DNA of 5,741 nucleotides, taken from the NCBI GenBank assembly GCA_025965395.1, contig JAOPXA010000023.1, positions 1-5,741 of the forward strand, in the 5' to 3' direction. This document shows positions 1-5,037 of this stretch, in pieces. The translations under genes and the position numbers were made by a program. Position 1 is the first letter of the stretch. Each line of letters begins with the position of its first letter. The stretch is from Nocardioidaceae bacterium. Its GTDB lineage: Bacteria; Actinomycetota; Actinomycetes; Propionibacteriales; Nocardioidaceae. The notes under the pieces were generated by a model. That model saw nothing but the letters and a program-made list of their open reading frames with translations. It did not search any database and had not been told where the DNA came from.

Positions 1-531
1 GTCGTCGGCTCGTCCAATCCCATCCGCGATCTCGACCTGATGATGGCCCCGACGCCGGTGGGGGAGAAGCGCCTGACTCTCGCCAACCGCGGCCTGGCCG
101 GCATCGACGGGACGATTTCGACGGCGATCGGCGCGGCCCTGGCCCGCACGTCGTCACGGGCCATCGCCTACCTCGGCGATCTGACGTTCCTGCATGACGC
201 CAACGGGCTGCTGATCGGCCCGCACGAGCCCCGCCCCGATCTCACGATCGTCGTTGCGTCTGACGATGGCGGGAGCATCTTCTCGACGCTCGAGCCGGGC
301 GAAGACACCTACGCGCCCGCATTCGAGCGGGTCTTCGGCACACCGACCCGTGCTGACATCGGTGATCTCTGCGCGGCATACGGCATCCCCCACACGCGCG
401 TAGCCACGAGGGAGGCGCTCAGGGAGGCACTCGGCCAGGCCACTGACGGCATCCGCGTGGTCGAGGCGACGCTCGACCGAACGCGACGTCGTGCGCTCGC
501 GAACGCCGTCAACGGCCTCGCATTGCGCTGA
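1..531 (+). CDS. menD: 2-succinyl-5-enolpyruvyl-6-hydroxy-3-cyclohexene-1-carboxylate synthase MenD, C-terminal part
   Basis: Thiamine-diphosphate enzyme of menaquinone synthesis. It joins isochorismate and 2-oxoglutarate, with loss of CO2, to give SEPHCHC in the cytoplasm. The frame is open from base 1, so the N-terminal two thirds lie left of the window; 176 residues are visible. Seen: SSNPIRDLDL at residues 4-13, NRGLAGIDGT at 29-38, the cofactor/metal motif start GDLTFLHD at 59-66, and DDGGSIFSTL at 88-97, which closes the ThDP motif. These follow MenD order and wording rather than that of acetolactate synthase or other ThDP enzymes. The segment before DDGG reads VVAS, where I recall many MenD proteins having Asn at or next to the Ser; this looks like a mild variant, not inactivation. 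It ends in a basic, Ala-rich tail and a TGA stop. The next gene starts 58 bases downstream on the same strand. The gene for the preceding pathway step, isochorismate synthase, is at the other end of the window. Confidence 0.95.
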   Translation, partial: VVGSSNPIRDLDLMMAPTPVGEKRLTLANRGLAGIDGTISTAIGAALARTSSRAIAYLGDLTFLHDANGLLIGPHEPRPDLTIVVASDDGGSIFSTLEPGEDTYAPAFERVFGTPTRADIGDLCAAYGIPHTRVATREALREALGQATDGIRVVEATLDRTRRRALANAVNGLALR

Positions 532-551
532 GTCCCTCCCCGACGTACGTT
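523..551 (+). promoter_or_regulatory. Candidate sigma-70-type promoter for the GMC/ALDH pair
   Basis: TTGCGC at 523-528 (TTG half of a -35) lies 17 bases before TACGTT at 546-551, which fits the actinobacterial -10 pattern TANNNT. Transcription would start near 557-559, leaving a leader of about 30 bases that contains the ribosome binding site. The -35 is weak (3 of 6 matches to TTGACA) and lies inside the end of menD. Read-through from menD is an equally possible source of transcript, since no terminator is visible between the genes. Confidence 0.3.
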
Positions 552-566
552 GTGACGTGGATCACT
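551..566. promoter_or_regulatory. Candidate CRP/GlxR-family operator
   Basis: TGTGACGTGGATCACT matches the CRP-family operator TGTGA-N6-TCACA at 9 of its 10 defined bases. It also has the T at the eighth position found in the corynebacterial GlxR consensus (TGTGANNTANNTCACA). It is placed directly at and after the candidate -10 (546-551) and covers the predicted transcription start, which for a CRP-type regulator would suggest repression. The match is seen in the sequence; binding and the identity of the regulator are inferred. Confidence 0.45.
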
Positions 567-579
567 TCAAGCCGCAATT

Positions 580-585
580 GAGGAG
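580..585 (+). promoter_or_regulatory. Ribosome binding site that fixes the GMC dehydrogenase start
   Basis: GAGGAG ends four bases before the ATG at 590. It supports this start over the in-frame ATG at 491, which has no such site, lies inside menD, and would add 33 low-complexity residues before the flavin-binding strand. Confidence 0.75.
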
Positions 586-589
586 CCGT

Positions 590-2170
590 ATGGTCGACAG
601 CTTCGATTACGTCATCGTCGGATCAGGTAGCGCCGGAGGTGTCTTGGCCGCGCGTTTGAGCGAGGATCCGCACGTCTCGGTGCTCTTGCTCGAGGCTGGG
701 CCCGAGGACGACGCGGACGAGATCAAGATGCCGCTGGCGTTCTCGACGCTCTTCAAGACGAAATGGGACTGGAACTACCAGACGACGCCGCAGAAACAGC
801 TCGGCGGGCGCCGGGCCGATTGGCCGCGAATGAAGGCACTCGGCGGCTGCAGCGCCATGAACGCCATGATCTACATGCGCGGCAATCGGCTCGACTACGA
901 CGACTGGCGCGACGGCTATGGCGCGACGGGGTGGGGCTATGACGACGTTCTGCCGTACTTCCGCAAAGCCGAGAGCAACACACGCCTGAACGGGCCCTTC
1001 CATGGCAACGACGGACCCCTGCGGGTCGAGGACCGTCGCTACAACCACGAGCTGTCGGATGCCTTCATCGCCTCCGGAGTCTCCGCTGGCCTGAAGCCGA
1101 ACGACGACTTCAACGGCGAGTCGCAGGAGGGCGTCGGACGCCATCAGGTGACGCAGAAAAACGGGAAGCGTTGGTCGGTGGCGGACGCCTACATCCGTCC
1201 GTCGCTGGGTCGGCCCAACCTGACCGTGCGCACGCTCGCCTTCGTGGAGAAGGTCGTGTTCGCAGGCACGCGGGCGGTCGGCGTTGCATACACTCGCGGA
1301 GGCGAGCAGCATACGGTCCACGCCAACGCCGAGGTAATCCTCAGTGGAGGCAGCATCAACAGTCCGCAGCTGCTCATGCTGTCGGGTGTGGGGCCGGGGG
1401 CGCACCTGCGCGAGCACGGCATCACGGTGGTCGCCGAGTCGCCCGGCGTGGGCCAGAATCTCCATGATCACCCCGTCGCGGGCTTCCTCGCCTACACCAA
1501 GAACACGACCGACATCGCCGAGTTGGTCAACCTGCGCAACGTCGCGAAGTGGACCGCCACGGGGCGCGGGCCGATCAGCTCCAACGTCGCTGAGGCAGGG
1601 GCGTTCTTCGCGAGCGACGACGGACTGGTTGCCCCCGACATCCAGATTCACATGGCGCCGACAGGGTTCTACGACAACGGCCTCCACGAGCCCGTACGTC
1701 GTGGAGTGACGATCGCGCCAACCCTGGTCAACGTGTTCAGCCGCGGTGCGATCACGCTGCGATCGGCCGACCCTCACTGGCATCCGGCGATCGATCCGGC
1801 GTACTTCGACGACCCCCGCGACCTGGACGCACTGGTGGCGGGGGTGCGGCGAACGGGAGAGATCATCCGCCAAGGCGCGCTGGCGGAGTTCATCGCCGCG
1901 CCATGGATCCCGGAGTCCCTGGACCCGACCGTCGACCAGATCATCGCTGGCATCAAGGCGCTCACTCAAACCCTTTATCACCCCGTCGGCACCTGTGCGA
2001 TGGGCTCGGGGGGTGATGCCGTCGTGGACGCGGAGTTGCGCGTCAACGGCGTCGAAGGGTTGCGGGTCGTCGACGCCTCGGTCATGCCGGTCGTCCCACG
2101 CGGCAATACCAACGCACCCACGGTCATGATTGCCGAGAAGGCCGCGGACCTCATCAAAGGAGCAGCATGA
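590..2170 (+). CDS. GMC-family FAD-dependent alcohol dehydrogenase (choline dehydrogenase-like)
   Basis: Flavoprotein of 526 residues, usual for the glucose-methanol-choline family, expected to oxidise a primary alcohol to an aldehyde. Seen: N-terminal Rossmann motif GSGSAGG at residues 11-17 after a hydrophobic strand, acidic strand end LLLEAGP, first GMC signature around LGGCSAMNAMIYMRG (84-98), and second signature GGSINSPQLLMLSGVG (253-268). The C-terminal catalytic region has LYHPVGTCAMG with His464 and GNTNAPT with Asn508. The 44-residue spacing equals that of His466/Asn510 in choline oxidase. The position of that enzyme's FAD-linked histidine is Met90 here, so FAD is probably non-covalent. 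There is no signal peptide or membrane helix. Family members of the dehydrogenase type pass electrons to a quinone or another carrier rather than to oxygen; which applies here is not visible. The gene overlaps the aldehyde dehydrogenase gene by ATGA. Choline is one candidate substrate; other alcohols, including polyethylene glycol or long-chain types, are equally open. Confidence 0.93.
   Translation: MVDSFDYVIVGSGSAGGVLAARLSEDPHVSVLLLEAGPEDDADEIKMPLAFSTLFKTKWDWNYQTTPQKQLGGRRADWPRMKALGGCSAMNAMIYMRGNRLDYDDWRDGYGATGWGYDDVLPYFRKAESNTRLNGPFHGNDGPLRVEDRRYNHELSDAFIASGVSAGLKPNDDFNGESQEGVGRHQVTQKNGKRWSVADAYIRPSLGRPNLTVRTLAFVEKVVFAGTRAVGVAYTRGGEQHTVHANAEVILSGGSINSPQLLMLSGVGPGAHLREHGITVVAESPGVGQNLHDHPVAGFLAYTKNTTDIAELVNLRNVAKWTATGRGPISSNVAEAGAFFASDDGLVAPDIQIHMAPTGFYDNGLHEPVRRGVTIAPTLVNVFSRGAITLRSADPHWHPAIDPAYFDDPRDLDALVAGVRRTGEIIRQGALAEFIAAPWIPESLDPTVDQIIAGIKALTQTLYHPVGTCAMGSGGDAVVDAELRVNGVEGLRVVDASVMPVVPRGNTNAPTVMIAEKAADLIKGAA
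2156..2162 (+). promoter_or_regulatory. Ribosome binding site inside the GMC gene end, for the aldehyde dehydrogenase
   Basis: AAAGGAG stands four bases before the ATG at 2167. Together with the ATGA overlap (start 2167-2169, stop 2168-2170) it supports coupled translation of the two enzymes. Confidence 0.75.
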
Positions 2171-3675
2171 CCACCACGCTCGAGCCCGGCATCTCGCACA
2201 CGTTCGAGTCGCTCAACCCCGCGACCGGAGACGTCGTTGGCGTGCACCCGATCACGTCGGCCGCGGAGGTCGATGCTGCCGTGGAGCGCGCTCAGGCGGC
2301 GGCCCAGTGGTGGTCGGCGCTGACGTTCGGCGAACGCTCCGACTACCTGCTGAAGTGGGCCGCCGTCATCACCCGCCGGATGGCGCAGCTCGGCGAGCTG
2401 AACCACCAGGAGACGGGCAAGACGTACGGCGACGCGCAGCTGGAGATCGTCTTGGCGGTCGATCACATCGCCTGGGCAGCCAAGCATGCGAAGAAGGTCC
2501 TGGGGGAGCAGAAGGTCGGATCGGGCCTGTTGATGGTCAACCAGTCCGCCACGGTGCAGTACCTCCCGCTCGGCGTCATCGGGGTCATCGGGCCGTGGAA
2601 CTATCCGGTCTTCACGCCGATGGGGTCGATCGCGTATGCGCTCGCCGCCGGCAACGCGGTCGTCTTCAAGCCGAGTGAGTACACCCCCGCCGTGGGCCAG
2701 TGGCTTGCCCACTCATTCGCGGAGGTGGTGCCCGACCACCCGGTGTTTCACGAGGTCACCGTGCTGGGTGACACGGGTGCGGCATTGGCGCGGTCGAAGG
2801 TCAACAAGGTCGCCTTCACCGGGTCTACGGCCACGGGCAAGAAGGTCATGGTGGCCGCGGCGGAGAACCTCACTCCCGTCATCATCGAGGCAGGTGGCAA
2901 GGACGCGTTCTTGGTCGACCAGGACGCCGATATCGCCGCAGCTGCCGACGCCGCGCTGTGGGGAGGCATGTCCAACGCCGGCCAGACGTGCATCGGCGTG
3001 GAGCGTGTCTACGTGCACGAGCAGGTCTACGACACGTTCGTCGAGCAGATTCTCGCCCTAGCCCAAGGCGTACGGGCCGGAGCTGATCCCGAGGCGAAGC
3101 TGGGCCCGATCACGATGCCGTCGCAGCTGGGCGTCATTCAGAGCCACATCGACGAGGCGATCGCGAAGGGCGGGCGGGTCTTGCTCGGCGGCGCCGACGC
3201 GGTCGGGGCGCGATTCGTCCAGCCGACCATCCTCACCGACGTGCCCGAGGACTCGCTCGCGATCACCGAGGAGACATTCGGGCCGACGCTCGTGATCAAC
3301 AAGGTGCGCGACATGGACGAGGCGGTGGCGCTGGCCAATGCCACGCGCTACGGGCTCGCTTCGACCGTGTTTTCCAAGGCGCGGGGCAAGGAGCTTGCCG
3401 CGCGGATCCGTTCGGGCATGACGTCGGTCAACGCGGTGATCTCGTTCGCCGGGATCCCGGCGTTGCCGTTCGGCGGTGTCGGGGACTCCGGCTTTGGGCG
3501 CATCCACGGTGCAGACGGGCTGAAGGAGTTCACGTACGCCAAGTCGATCGCCAAGCAGAACTTCAAGCCGGTCATGCTGCTCACGTCGTTCACCCGCGAC
3601 GCGAAGACCGACGGCCGCGTCGCGCAGTTGATCACCGTCCTCCACGGGGGCAAGCCCACCCTCCCCAAGCGCTAA
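2167..3675 (+). CDS. NAD(P)-dependent aldehyde dehydrogenase
   Basis: Enzyme of 502 residues, full length for the ALDH superfamily, converting an aldehyde to its carboxylic acid. Seen in order: the early motif NPATGDVV (residues 18-25), oxyanion-hole segment GPWNYP with Asn145, cofactor loop FTGSTATGKKVM (217-228), general base Glu241 in IIEAGGKD, nucleophile Cys275 in NAGQTCIGVERVYV, and ETFGP (369-373) which contacts the nicotinamide ribose. The Glu-to-Cys spacing of 34 matches human ALDH2 (268/302). The NAGQTCI.VERVYV wording resembles the diapolycopene-dialdehyde/broad-range ALDH subgroup rather than betaine-aldehyde dehydrogenase BetB; this assignment is from memory. After GFGRIHGADGLKEFT (about 443-457) a tail of about 45 residues with a short hydrophobic patch follows, perhaps an oligomer or membrane contact. 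Most likely it takes the aldehyde produced by the GMC enzyme encoded directly upstream. Confidence 0.95.
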   Translation: MTTTLEPGISHTFESLNPATGDVVGVHPITSAAEVDAAVERAQAAAQWWSALTFGERSDYLLKWAAVITRRMAQLGELNHQETGKTYGDAQLEIVLAVDHIAWAAKHAKKVLGEQKVGSGLLMVNQSATVQYLPLGVIGVIGPWNYPVFTPMGSIAYALAAGNAVVFKPSEYTPAVGQWLAHSFAEVVPDHPVFHEVTVLGDTGAALARSKVNKVAFTGSTATGKKVMVAAAENLTPVIIEAGGKDAFLVDQDADIAAAADAALWGGMSNAGQTCIGVERVYVHEQVYDTFVEQILALAQGVRAGADPEAKLGPITMPSQLGVIQSHIDEAIAKGGRVLLGGADAVGARFVQPTILTDVPEDSLAITEETFGPTLVINKVRDMDEAVALANATRYGLASTVFSKARGKELAARIRSGMTSVNAVISFAGIPALPFGGVGDSGFGRIHGADGLKEFTYAKSIAKQNFKPVMLLTSFTRDAKTDGRVAQLITVLHGGKPTLPKR

Positions 3676-3692
3676 CCCCCAAAAACCCGCTC

Positions 3693-3706
3693 GCGAGTCA
3701 CGTACG
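3693..3706. repeat. 14-bp direct repeat, copy 1
   Basis: GCGAGTCACGTACG, identical to the copy at 3714-3727 and exactly 21 bp before it, about two helical turns. Its TACGGT (3703-3708) fits TANNNT. With GTCAC also at 3707, the intergenic region has three GTCAC pentamers at 3697, 3707 and 3718, spaced 10 and 11 bp. Confidence 0.8.
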
Positions 3707-3713
3707 GTCACCG

Positions 3714-3727
3714 GCGAGTCACGTACG
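3714..3727. repeat. 14-bp direct repeat, copy 2
   Basis: GCGAGTCACGTACG, second exact copy, ending 14 bases before the ATG of the orphan gene at 3742. Its position suggests an operator or part of the promoter. The TACGAC at 3724-3729 is only a partial -10 match. Confidence 0.8.
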
Positions 3728-3741
3728 ACACACTTGAGCGC

Positions 3742-4218
3742 ATGAATCGCACGTGGGCCGACTTCGCTGTCTGGGACGCGCGCCCGGCCGTTGCGGCTCA
3801 CTGGCTTCTCCCGGACACCGGCTGGTTTGCGATCCTCGCTTGGACCGCCGGACCCGATTGGGTCGTCGCGACCTCGGACCGCTCGATCCGCGCTCCCGTA
3901 CGCGTCGCATGCATTGCCAAGGATGGCGCCAGGGCCCGGTGGGAAGAGCCCTACAGCTCGATGGATCACCATGGCGCCGATGACGACGTCGACCAGGTGT
4001 TGGCCGAGGTCGGGCTTCCTGCACGTCCGCGGGGGTGCGATTGGTATCTGTCAATCGCACCCGAAATCAAGGGCGAGATCGTCCAACAGATCGGGCAACG
4101 CGTCCATGCGCTGGTTCCGCGAGAGGTGTCTGGCGAAGGCTATCTTCCGGCAGTCAAGAACGCCATGGAGATCGTTGTCGAAGAGATCCTGCGCGCGAGC
4201 GTCCGGCCGGACGACTGA
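3742..4218 (+). CDS. Tryptophan-rich protein of unknown function
   Basis: I do not recognise this protein. It is 158 residues with no signal peptide, membrane helix or known catalytic motif. Eight tryptophans are present, six of them in the first 40 residues (W5, W11, W21, W28, W34, W40), then W67 and W101. The middle has an acidic run HHGADDDVD (76-84), and the C-terminal third (about residues 107-152) looks helical with regular hydrophobic spacing. The N-terminal part, with short hydrophobic stretches such as GWFAILAW and DWVVATSD, could be a small beta-rich fold. Codon third positions are strongly G/C, which supports this frame over a similar-length Arg/Ser-rich overlapping frame. The start has no good Shine-Dalgarno site (only TTGAG at 3734-3738) and might have a very short leader. 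It is 66 bases after the aldehyde dehydrogenase gene and 42 before the SGNH gene, all on one strand. No functional link is evident. Confidence 0.75.
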   Translation: MNRTWADFAVWDARPAVAAHWLLPDTGWFAILAWTAGPDWVVATSDRSIRAPVRVACIAKDGARARWEEPYSSMDHHGADDDVDQVLAEVGLPARPRGCDWYLSIAPEIKGEIVQQIGQRVHALVPREVSGEGYLPAVKNAMEIVVEEILRASVRPDD

Positions 4219-4248
4219 CTACCCCGACCTAAGTTACCAAGCAGTACG

Positions 4249-4260
4249 TACGCTGGTCGG
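4249..4260 (+). promoter_or_regulatory. Candidate -10 element for a leaderless SGNH hydrolase transcript
   Basis: TACGCT at 4249-4254 fits the actinobacterial -10 TANNNT and stands six bases before the GTG at 4261, the spacing expected when transcription begins at the start codon. No Shine-Dalgarno site is present in the 20 bases before the GTG, in agreement with a leaderless mRNA. No clear -35 is visible. Confidence 0.45.
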
Positions 4261-5037
4261 GTGAACTCCGCACCCATCTTCCGCCGCTACGTCGCGCTCG
4301 GCGACTCGTTCACCGAGGGAGTTGGCGACCCAGATCCGGCCCTTCCCAACGGAGTGCGCGGCTGGGCTGATCGCTTCGCCGAGGTGCTTGCCACCAAGAC
4401 CGACGACTTCTCCTATGCCAACCTCGCGATCCGCGGCCGCAAGGTCCTACCGATCCTTGCCGAGCAGATCGAGCCGGCCGTGGCGATGCGACCTGATCTT
4501 GTCTCGATCTACGCGGGAGCCAACGACGTCCTGCGACCCAAGGTCGATATCGACGGGCTCATCGAGGCGTACGACGAAGGACTCGGCAAACTCGCCGCGA
4601 CCGGCGCTCGCATCCTCACTTTCACCGCATACGACGTGGGCGGCGTAGCGGTATTCGGCGCCCTCCGCGGGAGGTTTGCTGTCTATAACGAACTGGTGCG
4701 CGAGGTCGCCGACAAGCACGGAGCGACGCTCGTCGACTTCTGGCGCCTGCGCGACTACCAGGACTCACGCCTGTGGGACGTCGACCGGATGCACATGTCG
4801 AGTGCGGGTCATCAACGCATGGCGATCGCGGCGCTTGATGCGCTCGGCATCGAGCACACGACGGCTCCGCTCGAACTGACGCCGCTTCCCACCCTCACGC
4901 GCGCACAGCGTCGCGCGGCCAACATCGACTGGGCGAAGTCGTATGCGACCCCATGGGTACAGCGTCGCTTGAAGGGCACCTCATCGGGCGATGGACTCCG
5001 GCCGAGGCGTCCGATCCTGGCGCCGGTGGAGCTCTAG
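4261..5037 (+). CDS. SGNH/GDSL-family hydrolase
   Basis: Serine esterase/lipase-type hydrolase of 258 residues. All four family blocks are visible: block I GDSFTEG with nucleophile Ser16 (residues 14-20), block II Gly59 in NLAIRGR, block III GAND with Asn88 (86-89), and block V DRMH with Asp175 and His178, followed by SSAGHQRMA. The beginning RRYVALGDSFTEGVGD leaves no room for a signal peptide, so the enzyme should be cytoplasmic. The GTG start at 4261 is the only sensible one close to block I. The hydrolase core ends near residue 200. A tail of about 55 residues follows, rich in Arg and Trp (TRAQRRAANIDWAK, PWVQRRLKG, SSGDG, RPRRPIL). I recall similar tails in other actinobacterial SGNH proteins of this type, where they mark a subfamily. 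The natural substrate is unknown; acyl or acetyl ester cleavage is the family expectation. The stop lies in the same CTAG as the stop of the converging menF-like gene. Confidence 0.92.
   Translation: MNSAPIFRRYVALGDSFTEGVGDPDPALPNGVRGWADRFAEVLATKTDDFSYANLAIRGRKVLPILAEQIEPAVAMRPDLVSIYAGANDVLRPKVDIDGLIEAYDEGLGKLAATGARILTFTAYDVGGVAVFGALRGRFAVYNELVREVADKHGATLVDFWRLRDYQDSRLWDVDRMHMSSAGHQRMAIAALDALGIEHTTAPLELTPLPTLTRAQRRAANIDWAKSYATPWVQRRLKGTSSGDGLRPRRPILAPVEL
5034..5037. other. Shared CTAG at convergent stop codons
   Basis: The palindrome CTAG provides TAG for the forward SGNH gene (5035-5037) and TAG for the reverse menF-like gene (5036-5034). The genes overlap by four bases with no room for a terminator between them, so each transcript must run into the other gene. 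Confidence 0.9.

Noticed and set aside
491..589. Upstream in-frame ATG that would lengthen the GMC protein by 33 residues
   Set aside because: It lies partly in menD and has no ribosome site. The added residues precede the N-terminal flavin strand without a signal-peptide pattern, while GAGGAG precedes the ATG at 590.
623..1981. Long open frame (452 codons) on the minus strand across the GMC gene
   Set aside because: It is fully antisense to a gene with complete catalytic motifs, and its translation is Arg/Val/Asp-rich with no recognisable domain. Such mirror frames are usual in high-GC coding DNA.
590..3675. Reading the enzyme pair as betA/betB (choline to glycine betaine)
   Set aside because: The GMC active site would allow it, but the ALDH motifs are not those I associate with BetB, and no choline transporter or BetI-type regulator is in view, so gene symbols were withheld.
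3676..3698. Possible terminator after the ALDH gene, with the palindrome CTCGCGAG at 3690-3697
   Set aside because: The palindrome has no loop and no T run follows, so it cannot form an intrinsic terminator hairpin.
3058..3972. Open frame of 304 codons on the minus strand across the ALDH end and the orphan gene start
   Set aside because: It runs over two genes and the gap between them and has a low-complexity Arg/Gly/Asp composition. It is treated as a shadow.
4231..4252. Imperfect inverted repeat TTAC-N6-GTAC before the SGNH gene (4234-4247), possible TetR-type operator
   Set aside because: Only short arms match and the right arm is part of the frequent CGTACG word, so the evidence is too weak to call a site.
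3791..4264. Plus-strand frame of 157 codons overlapping the orphan gene almost entirely
   Set aside because: It is Arg/Ser/Pro-rich with shadow-like composition and has no ribosome site. The 3742 frame has strong G/C at third positions and a more protein-like composition.
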